Shown: one piece after another, positions 33,915 through 42,730 of the stretch
Layout of the letters: each line of letters opens with the position of its first letter
Numbering within the stretch: position 1 is the stretch's first letter
Source of the DNA: Syntrophaceae bacterium
GTDB lineage: Bacteria > Desulfobacterota > Syntrophia > Syntrophales > Smithellaceae
Length of the DNA: 46,403 bases
Reading direction: 5' to 3'
Assembly (NCBI GenBank): GCA_016927935.1
Contig: JAFGLS010000131.1
Coordinates: 1-46,403, forward strand
Made by a program: the position numbers and the translations under genes
The notes under the pieces: model-generated
What the model was told of the DNA's origin: nothing
The model's input: the letters and a program-made list of their open reading frames with translations, nothing else
The model's database searches: none

Positions 33915-35348
33915 TCATTGTCTGGCAAGCATCTTTTTGAGAAGTTCATTGACCAGTTGCGGATTGGCTTTCCCCTGAGTCGCTTTCATAACCTGACCTA
34001 CAAAAAAACCGAAGAGCTTTTCCTTGCCACCGCGGTAATGGGCAAGCTGATTCGGATTAGCTTCGATAATTGATTTGATTGCTTTGACCAGTTCACCTTC
34101 ATCGGTAATCTGCACCATGCCCTTTTCCTTGATAATATCCTGCGGCGATTTTCCGGACTTATACATGTCCGCAACTACTTCCTTGGCCATTTTGCCGCTG
34201 ATGGCGCTTTCTTCGATGAGTTTGATCATATCGGCCAGAGATTTGGCGGTAATTGGACACCGGCGAATATCCAGCTTGTCTTCATTAAGAAATTTCATCA
34301 CGTCGCCCATAATCCAGTTGCTGGCTATTTTGGGTTTGGCGCAAAGTTTTACGACTTCTTCATAATAGTTGGCCAGTCCTTTGTCAGCCGTCAATACGCC
34401 GGCGTCATAAGCGGGAATCTGATAGTCTTTGATGAATCTTTCGCGCTTGGCCATCGGCAATTCGGGAAGCTCCTCTTTGATTTTTTTTACCCATACCTCA
34501 TCGACCATCACAGGAACCAGATCAGGATCGGGGAAGTATCGGTAATCGTGTGCTTCTTCCTTGCTGCGCATGGAATTGGTGGCGCCCCGAGCATCATCCC
34601 AAAGACGTGTTTCCTGAACGACTGTGCCGCCGTTTTCGACTAGGTATTGCTGGCGTTTGATTTCGTACTCCAGCGCACGCTGCACATTGCGGAAGGAGTT
34701 CATGTTCTTCAGTTCCGTTCTCGTGCCGAATTCCTTCTGACCCTTCGGACGAATGGAAACATTGGCGTCACAACGAAAAGATCCTTCCTCCATGTTGCCG
34801 TCGCAGATTTCCAGATAAACCAGAATTTCATGCAGGCGTTTTAGATAATCGGCCGCCTCTTCAGGGGAGCGCATATCTGGTTCGCTGACGATTTCAATCA
34901 GTGGAACGCCCGTGCGGTTCAAATCAACGTAACTGACGGGGTTGTGCTCATCATGCAGAAGCTTGCCGGCATCTTCTTCCATGTGAATCCGGATGATGCC
35001 GATTTTTTTCTGTTCACCGTTTGTATCCAGAAGGACATAGCCGTGCTCGGCCAGCGGCTGGGCGTATTGGGATATCTGGTAACCCTTGGGCAGATCGGGG
35101 TAAAAATAATTCTTCCGGGCAAACTCGCAGGATTTGTTGATGGTGCAGTTTATTGCCAGTGCCATCTTCATGGCGTATTCGACTACTTTCTTATTCAGCA
35201 CCGGCAGAACTCCCGGCATGCCCAGACAAACGGGACAGGTATGGCTATTGGGTGCTGCGCCGAACTTGGTCGAGCAGTTGCAGAATATTTTTGTGTCCGT
35301 TAACATTTGGGCGTGTACTTCCAGCCCGATAACTGCTTCAAAATCCAT
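33915..35348 (-). CDS. gatB: Asp-tRNA(Asn)/Glu-tRNA(Gln) amidotransferase subunit GatB
   Basis: tRNA-binding kinase subunit of the GatCAB complex, which converts misacylated Glu-tRNA(Gln) or Asp-tRNA(Asn) to the correct form. Family hallmarks are [20 protein letters not shown] at the start, the zinc cysteines in FCNCSTKFG...CPVCLGMPG, the [11 protein letters not shown] motif and the C-terminal YqeY-like tail ending with [13 protein letters not shown]. The length of 477 residues is normal. Its start overlaps the last base of gatA (TAATG), implying translational coupling. Confidence 0.97.
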   Translation of the reverse strand: MDFEAVIGLEVHAQMLTDTKIFCNCSTKFGAAPNSHTCPVCLGMPGVLPVLNKKVVEYAMKMALAINCTINKSCEFARKNYFYPDLPKGYQISQYAQPLAEHGYVLLDTNGEQKKIGIIRIHMEEDAGKLLHDEHNPVSYVDLNRTGVPLIEIVSEPDMRSPEEAADYLKRLHEILVYLEICDGNMEEGSFRCDANVSIRPKGQKEFGTRTELKNMNSFRNVQRALEYEIKRQQYLVENGGTVVQETRLWDDARGATNSMRSKEEAHDYRYFPDPDLVPVMVDEVWVKKIKEELPELPMAKRERFIKDYQIPAYDAGVLTADKGLANYYEEVVKLCAKPKIASNWIMGDVMKFLNEDKLDIRRCPITAKSLADMIKLIEESAISGKMAKEVVADMYKSGKSPQDIIKEKGMVQITDEGELVKAIKSIIEANPNQLAHYRGGKEKLFGFFVGQVMKATQGKANPQLVNELLKKMLARQ

Positions 35349-36805
35349 TACAGTGCTGGTCTCCTCTTTTCAATTTTGGCATTTTTCTCATAAGCAGAGG
35401 CTACTTGAATCAGTTTGCCTTCTTCAAAATGGCCAGCTAGAAACTGTACCCCAATCGGCAAGCCTCTTTTCGTAAATCCGCAGGGAACGGAGATTCCCGG
35501 TATTCCCGCCAGATTTGCCGAGATGGTGAAAATATCGGAAAGGTACATTTGCAGCGGGTTGTTTGTTTTCTCGCCGATTTTGAAAGCCGGAGTTGGCGTG
35601 GTTGGCGTCAGGATTACATCACAAATTTTAAAAGCCTCTTCGAAGTCTTTTTTGATTAATGCCCGTACCTGCGAGGCTTTTTTATAGTAGGCGTCGTAAT
35701 AGCCTGCGGACAACGCATAGGTGCCGATCATGATTCTGCGTTTGACCTCCGCGCCGAATCCCTGCTGTCTGGTTGTTTTGTACATTTCCAGAAGATCGCG
35801 GACTTCAGCCGAGCGGAATCCGTATTTGACGCCGTCGTAGCGCGCCAGATTGGAACTGGCTTCCGCCGGAGCGATAATATAATAAACAGCCACGCAGTAT
35901 TGTGTATGCGGAAGATTTATATCCATGCACTGACCGCCGCTTTGTTCGATGACCTTGATGGCCTTTTTGGCGGCGGCATTGACTTCCGCATCAATGCCTT
36001 CAATAAAGTATTCCTTCGGGATGCCTACTTTCCAGCCCTTGATATCCCGTCCGATAAACTGGCGGTAATCGGGAACTTCCGCATTAACGGACGTTGATTC
36101 TTTGGGATCATAACCGGCCAGCACGTTCATCATGATGGCGCAATCTTGAACGTCCTTGGTAAAAGGTCCGATTTGATCCAGCGATGAGGCGAACGCGATC
36201 AGACCAAAGCGTGACACGCGTCCGTAGGTCGGCTTCATACCAACAACACCGCAAAGCGCCGCGGGCTGACGGATGGACCCGCCCGTGTCGGAACCGATGG
36301 AAGCAATGCATTCATCGGCGGCAACGGCTGTAGCAGAGCCTCCGCTGGACCCGCCGGGGATTCTTTTCAAATCCCAGGGATTGCGCGTAGGGCCAAAATA
36401 AGATGTCTCCGTTGATGAGCCCATAGCAAATTCATCCATGTTCGCCTTGCCGACGAAGATTGCTCCGGCCTGCGATAGTTTTTCCACAACGGTGGCGTTG
36501 TAGGGTGGGATAAAGTTATGCAGTATATGGGAGCCGCAGGTTGTGGTAATGCCTTTGGTGCAGACAATATCTTTTAAGGCGATGGGAATTCCCGTCAAAG
36601 ATTTAATATCGCCTTTTTTGATATTTTTGTCAGCTTGGGCGGCGGCAGCAAGGGCTTCTTCTTTCATTAGCAGAATGTAGGAATGCACTTTATCTTCAAC
36701 GGCATCTATTCTGGAAAAAACGGACTGCGTTATCTGTGTTGCGGAAACTTCACCGTTTTTTAGCTTCTCCTGCAATTCATTAATGGTTAACTGATCTAAC
36801 CCCAT
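35348..36805 (-). CDS. gatA: Asp-tRNA(Asn)/Glu-tRNA(Gln) amidotransferase subunit GatA
   Basis: Glutaminase subunit of GatCAB, an amidase-signature enzyme releasing ammonia for the amidation step. The Ser-cisSer-Lys triad is visible as Lys78 (IALKDI), Ser153 in [10 protein letters not shown] and Ser177 in [12 protein letters not shown]. The length of 485 residues is normal. An AGGAG site precedes the ATG. Between it and gatC lies a 261-base gap filled with nested palindromes, unusual for genes of one complex. Confidence 0.97.
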   Translation of the reverse strand: MGLDQLTINELQEKLKNGEVSATQITQSVFSRIDAVEDKVHSYILLMKEEALAAAAQADKNIKKGDIKSLTGIPIALKDIVCTKGITTTCGSHILHNFIPPYNATVVEKLSQAGAIFVGKANMDEFAMGSSTETSYFGPTRNPWDLKRIPGGSSGGSATAVAADECIASIGSDTGGSIRQPAALCGVVGMKPTYGRVSRFGLIAFASSLDQIGPFTKDVQDCAIMMNVLAGYDPKESTSVNAEVPDYRQFIGRDIKGWKVGIPKEYFIEGIDAEVNAAAKKAIKVIEQSGGQCMDINLPHTQYCVAVYYIIAPAEASSNLARYDGVKYGFRSAEVRDLLEMYKTTRQQGFGAEVKRRIMIGTYALSAGYYDAYYKKASQVRALIKKDFEEAFKICDVILTPTTPTPAFKIGEKTNNPLQMYLSDIFTISANLAGIPGISVPCGFTKRGLPIGVQFLAGHFEEGKLIQVASAYEKNAKIEKRRPAL

Positions 36806-36810
36806 AATCT

Positions 36811-37048
36811 CCTTTGCATCATGTCCCCCGTTGGCGGGGGATTAAGGAGGTAGATGCATTAATTTTCAATGTAATATTTTTATACGAAATACCGGTTTGA
36901 ATTCTTACATCCACCTCCGTCCGCTGTCGCGGACACCTCCGCCAGCGGAAGATATGTAAGATATTTTTATTGCACTCAATATCTCATCTAGTGTGCTTTA
37001 TAGTGCATTATAGAGATTGCCACGTCCCGACGCGTCGAGACGTGGCAA
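36811..37048. repeat. Three nested palindromic repeats between gatC and gatA
   Basis: Unit 1: TGCATC (36815-36820) with GATGCA (36853-36858), enclosing CCCCCG/CGGGGG (36825-36840). Unit 2: CTTACAT (36904-36910) with ATGTAAG (36954-36960), enclosing GTCCGC/GCGGAC (36919-36934). Unit 3: a perfect TTGCCACGTC (37017-37026) with GACGTGGCAA (37039-37048), whose loop holds CGACGCGTCG. These resemble widely dispersed intergenic repeats and differ from the modular arrays elsewhere in the window. No gene is seen in the gap. Confidence 0.7.
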
Positions 37049-37066
37049 TGACAAATTAAGGCACCG

Positions 37067-37354
37067 TTAATCTATGACTTTCGGCACGCGGAAGAACTCG
37101 CCACGCGCGTCCGGCGCATTGGTGAGAGTTTGTTTTGTGCCGATGGAATCCATTACTTTATCTTCACGAAAAGCGTTGGTCACAGCAATGGCGTGACTCA
37201 TCGGTTCCACACCTTTTGTTTCTAACTCGTTTAACTTATCAATATAGAGGAGAATATCGTTGAGCTGGGCGGTAAATTTCTCTTTTTCTTTATCGGTTAT
37301 TTCCAGACGCGCCAGATGCGCCACATATTCAACTTCCTGAGGACTTATTTTCAA
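37067..37354 (-). CDS. gatC: Asp-tRNA(Asn)/Glu-tRNA(Gln) amidotransferase subunit GatC
   Basis: Small stabilising subunit of GatCAB that wraps around GatA. Family pattern: VEYVAHLARLEITDKEKEKF at the start, LNDILLYIDKLNELET, then MSHAIAVTNAFREDKV and a C-terminal FFRVPKVI. The length of 95 residues is typical. It starts three bases after the deacetylase stop codon. Confidence 0.96.
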   Translation of the reverse strand: MKISPQEVEYVAHLARLEITDKEKEKFTAQLNDILLYIDKLNELETKGVEPMSHAIAVTNAFREDKVMDSIGTKQTLTNAPDARGEFFRVPKVID

Positions 37355-37357
37355 AAC

Positions 37358-38425
37358 TTATTCTCCTCTTATAACACTTTTCCAGTAAGGACCTACTCTG
37401 GAGATAATTTTATTAATTATTTGATTTACCTCTTCATTATCATCTTTTTCCAGCGAAGAGAACCGCTCTTCAGAAAAATTTGTCTCATCAAGCATTTCTT
37501 CCAGAACAGCCTTTATGGATTTTTTTAATCCGTCAAGATGATAACCGCCTTCCAGCGTAACCACGAAACGTCCCTGGCAGCAGGCATCGGCAATGTTCAA
37601 CAATATGCGCGTCATGGCGGCAAAGCCTTCGGGTGTTACGCGCATTCCACCCAGAGGATCCTGAAAATAAGTATCAAAGCCGGCGGATAATAAAATCAAG
37701 TCCGGTTTGTATTGCATTGCCACAGGCTGAAGGATTTTGCGGAATATTTTGACGAAAGAAGCGTCTCCTGCACCAATGCTTAAAGGAACGTTGACAGTGT
37801 AATATTCACCAACTCCCCGTCCTGTTTCCTGCAAACTTCCTGTTCCGGGATAATAGGGATACTGATGCGTGGAAAAATACAAGACGCGCTGGTCGCCGTA
37901 AAAACTATGCTGGGTACCGTTGCCGTGATGTAAATCCCAATCAGCGATAAGGATTCTTTTTAAATTGTATTTGCAAATTGCGTGCATGGCCCCGATGGCA
38001 ATATTGTTGAAAATACAAAAGCCGGCGGCACTATCTTTTTCGGCGTGATGTCCCGGTGGGCGCACGAAAGCGAAGGCATTATTCACCTTGCCTTCCATAA
38101 CACTGTCTATGGCGTTGCAGAGACCACCGACGGCGAGTTTAGCGGTTGCATAACTTTCGGCACAGGTGGAAGTATCTGGATCCAGATAAACGCTGCGCTT
38201 GCCCGCTGTGCTGGCAATAAATTCCACATAGGATGGCGCATGAATAGTTTCGATTTCCTGATGCGTTGCTTCACGCGGCTCTATCGTCGTGAATTTCCAG
38301 GACATCTGCGGATTATCCAGCATTTGATAAATTGCCGTCAACCTTTCCGGACTTTCCGGGTGAGCAAATCCCATTGAATGCTGTAAGTACCTCGCATCTT
38401 TGACAATGCCTGTTTTTCTGGACAA
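37358..38425 (-). CDS. Histone deacetylase family protein (acetoin-utilisation/acetylpolyamine deacetylase-like)
   Basis: Zinc-dependent amidohydrolase of the arginase/deacetylase fold. The catalytic motifs are RPPGHHAEKDSAAGFCIFNN (paired histidines), DWDLHHGNGTQHSFY (metal-binding Asp and His) and LSAGFDTYFQDPLGG (metal-binding Asp). Bacterial members remove acetyl groups from proteins, polyamines or other amides; the substrate here is unknown. At 355 residues it is a single-domain enzyme. It is the first gene of a run with gatC, gatA, gatB and a HAD hydrolase. Confidence 0.9.
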   Translation of the reverse strand: MSRKTGIVKDARYLQHSMGFAHPESPERLTAIYQMLDNPQMSWKFTTIEPREATHQEIETIHAPSYVEFIASTAGKRSVYLDPDTSTCAESYATAKLAVGGLCNAIDSVMEGKVNNAFAFVRPPGHHAEKDSAAGFCIFNNIAIGAMHAICKYNLKRILIADWDLHHGNGTQHSFYGDQRVLYFSTHQYPYYPGTGSLQETGRGVGEYYTVNVPLSIGAGDASFVKIFRKILQPVAMQYKPDLILLSAGFDTYFQDPLGGMRVTPEGFAAMTRILLNIADACCQGRFVVTLEGGYHLDGLKKSIKAVLEEMLDETNFSEERFSSLEKDDNEEVNQIINKIISRVGPYWKSVIRGE

Positions 38426-38589
38426 GAGAACCCTCTTTGTAAAAAATAAATTTTAAAGCTGAAATTGTGTATCACAAATAGCGTCAAAGAGCAAAATATT
38501 TCCCTGTTTTTTGAAATAAAAAAAATCATGATTAAAGATTTTTCAAAACAAATTCAGTATAATTCTAGAGGCCTTAGTTACAAAAAATG

Positions 38590-38621
38590 TTGACAAAAAC
38601 GGCAATCAATATAAGTATACT
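38590..38621 (+). promoter_or_regulatory. Possible tatA promoter
   Basis: A perfect TTGACA (38590-38595) is followed by TATACT (38616-38621), but the spacer is 20 bases, longer than usual. TATAAG at 38610 is too close. It is the best candidate in the divergent gap between the deacetylase and tatA. Confidence 0.3.
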
Positions 38622-38651
38622 CTAGTTAAGAAAACAGGGGATAAGTTGTCA

Positions 38652-38936
38652 ATGTTCGGTATAGGGATGCAGGAGCTTATAATTATTGCGATAATCGCTT
38701 TGCTGATTGTTGGCCCTAAAAAATTGCCGGATCTGGCTAAAACTTTGGGCAAAGGCTTTAGTGAATTCAAAAAGGCGACTGAGGGAATAACCGATGATCT
38801 CAAAGAAACAATGAAAGAAAACAAGAGACATGACGATGACGAATGGAAAAAATCTCTTCTAATGAAAAAACCGGATAGCGAAGAAATAAAAACTGATGCG
38901 TCCCATAACGCCTCCGACAAACAATCACGGGTATGA
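38652..38936 (+). CDS. tatA: Sec-independent translocase subunit TatA
   Basis: Pore-forming subunit of the twin-arginine export system, which carries folded proteins across the inner membrane. It has the short N-terminal membrane helix ([20 protein letters not shown]), the hinge [10 protein letters not shown], then an amphipathic helix with [12 protein letters not shown] and a charged tail. The ATG at 38652 gives the standard MFGIG opening; a TTG at 38646 would add two residues. The stop codon lies in the boundary motif of hairpin array D, so the last residues (QSRV) are encoded by repeat sequence. It is 94 residues long and followed by tatC. Confidence 0.93.
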   Translation: MFGIGMQELIIIAIIALLIVGPKKLPDLAKTLGKGFSEFKKATEGITDDLKETMKENKRHDDDEWKKSLLMKKPDSEEIKTDASHNASDKQSRV

Positions 38937-39065
38937 ATCTCAGGGCAAGCCTAAAATAATTGATATTGTCCCGCTAAGCTTCGCAAGCGGGATAATTCGG
39001 CTTGCCGATTCCGATACGCGCTTCATTTTCGGAATTGGAGCCTCATTAAATTTGAGTCTCATAAT
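38925..39065 (+). repeat. Modular hairpin array, copy D (tatA to tatC gap)
   Basis: Begins with TCACGGGTATGA (38925-38936), identical to the start of copy C and containing the tatA stop codon. Hairpins: TCCCGCT (38969-38975) with AGCGGGA (38986-38992), loop containing GCTTCGC; and CCGATTCCGA (39005-39014) with TCGGAATTGG (39029-39038, one G-T pair), loop containing GCGCTTCATT. The linker TAATTCGGCTTG joins them and AGCCTCATT follows. A trailing TTTGAGTCTCAT looks like the remains of a further unit whose left arm is missing. Confidence 0.75.
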
Positions 39066-39111
39066 AGAATCAATAAATCTGATTTTTAAATTCAAAAATT
39101 AAAAATTAATT

Positions 39112-39882
39112 ATGGAAGATAACAAAAATATAGAGCCCAGCGAAGATCATAAAATGTCTCTTACTGAACATCTCATAGAACTTCGTAAAAGGATTGCCCG
39201 TTCCCTGATAGCCCTGGGTATCGGCTTCAGCGTTTGTTATTATTATAAAGACTTTATTTTCGATATTGTTACCAGACCGCTGATTGGAGTTTTAGCTGAG
39301 AAAAGCTATCTGATTTATACCGGTTTAACGGAAGCTTTTTTCACTTACATGAAGATAGCTTTTTTTGCAGCGCTTATAATTACCAGTCCGTTTGTTCTTT
39401 ATCAGATATGGAAATTCATTTCGCCGGGACTATTGCCCAAAGAAAAAAAATATATGATTCCTTTTGTTGTATCTTCAACCCTGCTTTTTATAGGAGGTGT
39501 TTTATTCGGATATTTTATCGCTCTGCCTCCCGCCTTTGGATTTTTTATCAGTTTTAATAATAAATATTTGCAGGCAATGCTCTCCTTTAAAGATTACCTG
39601 TCTCTTTTTGTCACATTTTTGCTGGGATTTGGCGTGTCTTTTGAATTGCCGATATTTGTTTTTTTTCTGACAAAGTTAAAAATAGTAAACGCGAAAATGT
39701 TGTCCAAACAAAGAAGATACGCCGTTTTGATTATTTTTCTGATTGCCGCTGTTTTAACTCCTTCGCCTGATGCCTTAAGTCAGATATTAATGGCAATTCC
39801 CTTGATGTTCTTGTATGAAATCAGTATATTTGTTGCTAAATTCGCCGAAAAGAAAGAAATGGTTTCAGAAAAAAGTGAGTAA
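39112..39882 (+). CDS. tatC: Sec-independent translocase subunit TatC
   Basis: Receptor subunit of the Tat system that recognises twin-arginine signal peptides. The conserved N-terminal MSLTEHLIELRKRIARS is present, followed by six hydrophobic segments, with FISPGLLPKEKKY and the FELP motif (SFELPIFVFFL) typical of TatC. The length of 256 residues is normal. It follows tatA across a repeat array and precedes the penicillin-binding protein gene by 15 bases. Confidence 0.96.
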   Translation: MEDNKNIEPSEDHKMSLTEHLIELRKRIARSLIALGIGFSVCYYYKDFIFDIVTRPLIGVLAEKSYLIYTGLTEAFFTYMKIAFFAALIITSPFVLYQIWKFISPGLLPKEKKYMIPFVVSSTLLFIGGVLFGYFIALPPAFGFFISFNNKYLQAMLSFKDYLSLFVTFLLGFGVSFELPIFVFFLTKLKIVNAKMLSKQRRYAVLIIFLIAAVLTPSPDALSQILMAIPLMFLYEISIFVAKFAEKKEMVSEKSE

Positions 39883-39897
39883 TAACTGGTAAAAATT

Positions 39898-41922
39898 ATG
39901 CCGTTACGCCGCAGAAAAAGCAGGTATAATGAAGGTGAAGTAAGAAAACTTGCTTCGCTTTTCAATCTTTTTTCAATAGCGATCTTTTCTGTTTTGATAA
40001 TATTGGTTGCAGGAACACTAGGCTACTTTATTTTTACCATGGATTTGCCCGGTATTGATGCACTTAAGGATTATCGTCCCAGTATTTCCTCCCGTGTTTA
40101 TGATGATAAGAACGAACTGGTAGATGAATTTTTTCTGGAAGACAGAAAACTTGTTCGTATTGCCGAAGTTCCCAAGGTGGTAATCCAGGCTTTTGTTGCC
40201 GCGGAAGATTCCCGCTTTTTCGAACACAAAGGCTTTGATTTGCAAAGCATTTTTCGCGCGGTTTTTAAAAATATTGAAGCGGGACATATAATTCAGGGAG
40301 GCAGCACCATTACCCAGCAGGTGGCCAAGATGATGTATCTTTCTCCTGAAAAAAAATATACCCGTAAATTCAAAGAAGCTATTCTTGCTTATAAAATTGA
40401 TAAATATCTGACTAAACAAGAAATCCTCAATTTATATTTAAACCTGATTTACCTCGGGCACGGAACTTACGGGATAGAGTCGGCATCACTGGGTTATTTT
40501 GGGAAAAGTGCCAAGGATTTGAAATTGCATGAAGCTGCTCTTGTGGCCGGTATGCCCAAGGCTCCCAGCAACTATTCGCCGTTTATTCATTATGATAAAG
40601 CCAAACAAAGACAATATTATGTTCTTACGCGCATGATGGAGGACGACTACATTACAAAAGAGGAAATGGAAGAAGCATATGCCGCGCCGCTGAATTTGAG
40701 GCCGATTAGACCCAAAGATAAAATGGCGGCTTATTTTGTAGAAACCGTCCGACGCTATGTGCAGGAAAAATATGGCGCGGATGTCCTATATAAAGAAGGT
40801 CTTTCCATTTACACGACCCTGGACATGAACATACAGAAATACGCCGGCGAGGCTATGGAAAAAGGGTTGAAAGAATTGGAAGGGAGAAATAAATATGAAC
40901 CAGGCCTCGTTCAGGGAGCTCTTTTCTGTATGGATGTGAAGACAGGCGCTATCCGTGCAATGGTTGGTGGCCGTGATTTCAATAAAAGTGAATTCAACCG
41001 CGCAACGCAGTCACGTCGGCAACCTGGTTCAGCTTTTAAGCCGATTATTTACACGGCTGCTTTTGATAAGGGCATGACTCCGGCAACTGTAATTGTTGAT
41101 TCTCCAATTTCCGTGGACGATGTTTCTCAGCCGGACGGTGTCTGGAAACCAAAAAACTTTGATGGCAAGTTCATGGGTCCAATTACGATGAGGACGGCAC
41201 TGGTGCTGTCCCGCAATGTAGCAACGGTTAAAATTTTGCAGGAAATAGGAATCGATTACGCCGTATCATACGCCATGAACATGGGAATTAGCTCGCCTTT
41301 GGTTACTACCTTGTCTTTGGCCTTGGGTGTATCAGGTGTGACACTGCAGGAACTTGTTCAGGTCTATGATGTATTGATTAATGAAGGTAAAAAAGTAACC
41401 CCGTATTTCATTAAAAAAATTGTTGACCGTACCGGTAATGTTTTTGAAGAAACAATTCCTCAAGAGGAGCAGGTTATAGATCCCCGTATCGCTTTTCTGA
41501 CAACATATGTTATGCAGGATGTTGTAAAAAGTGGCACCGGAACGAGGGTCAGAAGCATAGCAAGGCCTGTTGCCGCCAAGACAGGAACGACAAATGACAA
41601 TCGTGACGCCTGGTTTATCGGTGCCACTCCTTCGCTGATTACCGGAGTATGGGTTGGTTTCGATCAGGAAGCATCATTGGGAGATCAGGAGGTTGGTGGA
41701 AGAACGGCGGCTCCTATCTGGCTTTATTTTATGGAGAAAGCTCTTGGCCAGACATCTGTGGAATCATTCCCCGTGCCGGAAGGCATTGTGTTTGAAAAAA
41801 TTGATCCTCAAACGGGAGAATATGTTGACGCTTCAGAAAAAGGAATTTCTGAAGCCTTTCTGCAGGGCACTTCCCCGAACAGCAGCAGTCTGGCTGATGA
41901 AATAAAAAGTTTATTTCGATAA
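39898..41922 (+). CDS. mrcA: Penicillin-binding protein 1A (bifunctional transglycosylase/transpeptidase)
   Basis: Polymerises and cross-links peptidoglycan outside the inner membrane. One membrane helix near residues 22-45 anchors it. The GT51 transglycosylase domain follows, with the catalytic Glu103 in AAEDSRFFEHKG and the motif GGSTITQQVAKM. The transpeptidase domain has the active-site Ser378 in QPGSAFKPIIY, the SRN-type motif (LSRNVATVK) and KTGTTNDNRDAWF. The length of 674 residues is a little short for class A PBP1A, which often has an extra OB-like insert. It is probably transcribed with tatC. Confidence 0.95.
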   Translation: MPLRRRKSRYNEGEVRKLASLFNLFSIAIFSVLIILVAGTLGYFIFTMDLPGIDALKDYRPSISSRVYDDKNELVDEFFLEDRKLVRIAEVPKVVIQAFVAAEDSRFFEHKGFDLQSIFRAVFKNIEAGHIIQGGSTITQQVAKMMYLSPEKKYTRKFKEAILAYKIDKYLTKQEILNLYLNLIYLGHGTYGIESASLGYFGKSAKDLKLHEAALVAGMPKAPSNYSPFIHYDKAKQRQYYVLTRMMEDDYITKEEMEEAYAAPLNLRPIRPKDKMAAYFVETVRRYVQEKYGADVLYKEGLSIYTTLDMNIQKYAGEAMEKGLKELEGRNKYEPGLVQGALFCMDVKTGAIRAMVGGRDFNKSEFNRATQSRRQPGSAFKPIIYTAAFDKGMTPATVIVDSPISVDDVSQPDGVWKPKNFDGKFMGPITMRTALVLSRNVATVKILQEIGIDYAVSYAMNMGISSPLVTTLSLALGVSGVTLQELVQVYDVLINEGKKVTPYFIKKIVDRTGNVFEETIPQEEQVIDPRIAFLTTYVMQDVVKSGTGTRVRSIARPVAAKTGTTNDNRDAWFIGATPSLITGVWVGFDQEASLGDQEVGGRTAAPIWLYFMEKALGQTSVESFPVPEGIVFEKIDPQTGEYVDASEKGISEAFLQGTSPNSSSLADEIKSLFR

Positions 41923-41993
41923 TCAGGAGTAATCTTTCAGTTAATTCTTAGATTGACTTAGAAAATGGCTATTCCGTAGCATAAAAAATGTAG

Positions 41994-42022
41994 TTGACAA
42001 ACTTTTTGTTTTTCGTTATTTA
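41994..42022 (+). promoter_or_regulatory. Predicted promoter of the ilv leader and operon
   Basis: A perfect TTGACA (41994-41999) and TATTTA (42017-42022) are separated by exactly 17 bases. Transcription would start near 42029, about 25 bases before the leader-peptide ATG. The position between the penicillin-binding protein gene and the leader fits an independent ilv transcription unit. Confidence 0.6.
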
Positions 42023-42054
42023 AAACGCAAGTTAATTTAAGGATATAAAATTTA

Positions 42055-42156
42055 ATGTTTCCTAAAGTTTTTAAAAGCGGCATTATCCGGATACCGGACA
42101 AAGTATTGATACTCGTAGTAGTCGTAATTACGGGGTCTGCCGCTCTGTATCTCTAG
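42055..42156 (+). CDS. ilvBHC operon leader peptide (branched-chain attenuator peptide)
   Basis: A 33-residue peptide with the run VLILVVVVI at residues 17-25 and further isoleucines at 10, 11 and 13. Nine consecutive branched-chain residues directly upstream of acetolactate synthase are what a ribosome-mediated attenuator peptide needs: shortage of charged tRNA for Val, Leu or Ile would stall the ribosome here. AAGGAT (42039-42044) is the likely ribosome site. The stop codon (TAG) lies in the loop of the first downstream hairpin. It is not similar in sequence to the enterobacterial IlvL peptide, as expected, since only composition matters. The peptide itself is presumably not functional. Confidence 0.85.
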   Translation: MFPKVFKSGIIRIPDKVLILVVVVITGSAALYL

Positions 42157-42260
42157 GAAATAATAACAAAAGATACAGGCCGCAGGCTCCTATAAAGCCC
42201 GCGGCTTTGTTGTTTTAAGCATGAAGCCGCTTTTTTCAAAAGGAAACTGGCGGCTTTTTT
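42145..42260 (+). promoter_or_regulatory. ilv attenuator: alternative hairpins and two terminators
   Basis: Hairpin 1 pairs CTGTATCT (42145-42152) with AGATACAG (42171-42178) perfectly and spans the leader stop codon. Terminator 1 pairs GCCGCaGGCT (42179-42188) with AGCCcGCGGC (42196-42205), followed by a T-rich tract to 42216. Terminator 2 pairs AAGCCGC (42224-42230) with GCGGCTT (42250-42256), followed by T's to 42260. The middle segments can pair instead: GCGGCTT (42201-42207) with AAGCCGC (42224-42230), an antiterminator that would break both terminators. This is the segment logic of a classical amino-acid attenuator. Which fold follows ribosome stalling is inference. Confidence 0.8.
42224..42260 (+). 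terminator. Attenuator terminator hairpin
   Basis: AAGCCGC (42224-42230) with GCGGCTT (42250-42256), seven base pairs with a 19-base loop, ending in a run of T's (42255-42260). It is the last terminator before the ilv structural genes. Confidence 0.75.
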
Positions 42261-42261
42261 A

Positions 42262-42720
42262 ATTAATGAGACTCGCTGAAAACGAGCACGGTGTGGTTTG
42301 TCCCTGCCACCTGAAGGTAATTCGCTCTAAGATTTTCCGATCACTTAGTTTCGGAAAATCAAGGCTCATTGAAGCGTTAGTCGAATAAGGGTTATTGTAA
42401 ATTATCACTGAAGTGCAACAAGGCGAAGGATTTTTGGATAGACGGCGTATAGTTCTTTACATAGTAATTCCGGCAAAAGCCGGAACCCAGGATTAATTAA
42501 ACTGGAGTCTAGCCTACGAGACTGTGTCACAATTATGGTAGATGCTATTCCGAGCGCATGAAAGGAATCTTAAAAGATCCCTCGTTGCACTCGAGACATG
42601 GATTTTCTCCGGAGTTTACCCTGAGCAAAAGTGAAGGGATCGAAATGACACAAAAAAAAGCATTACGACACAGTCTTTACGCCGGGGTGACGACCATGAA
42701 TATAGGAATACAAAAATAGG
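42262..42720. repeat. Repeat-filled gap between the ilv attenuator and ilvB
   Basis: About 470 bases without a gene. It contains a fragment of the modular hairpin family: the linker TAATGAGACT (42264-42273), a perfect ten-base-pair hairpin GATTTTCCGA (42331-42340) with TCGGAAAATC (42351-42360), then GGCTCATT and TTAGTCGAATAA. A second element is flanked by inverted ends GACTGTGTC (42520-42528) and GACACAGTC (42667-42675), about 156 bases, MITE-like. A short CCGGCAAAAGCCGG hairpin lies near 42470-42483. Confidence 0.65.
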
Positions 42721-42730
42721 GGGAAGCAGA

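Noticed and set aside
38896-39102. A 68-codon open frame across the tatA-tatC gap
   Set aside because: It starts inside tatA in another frame and is otherwise composed of the hairpin repeat; no ribosome site or family resemblance.
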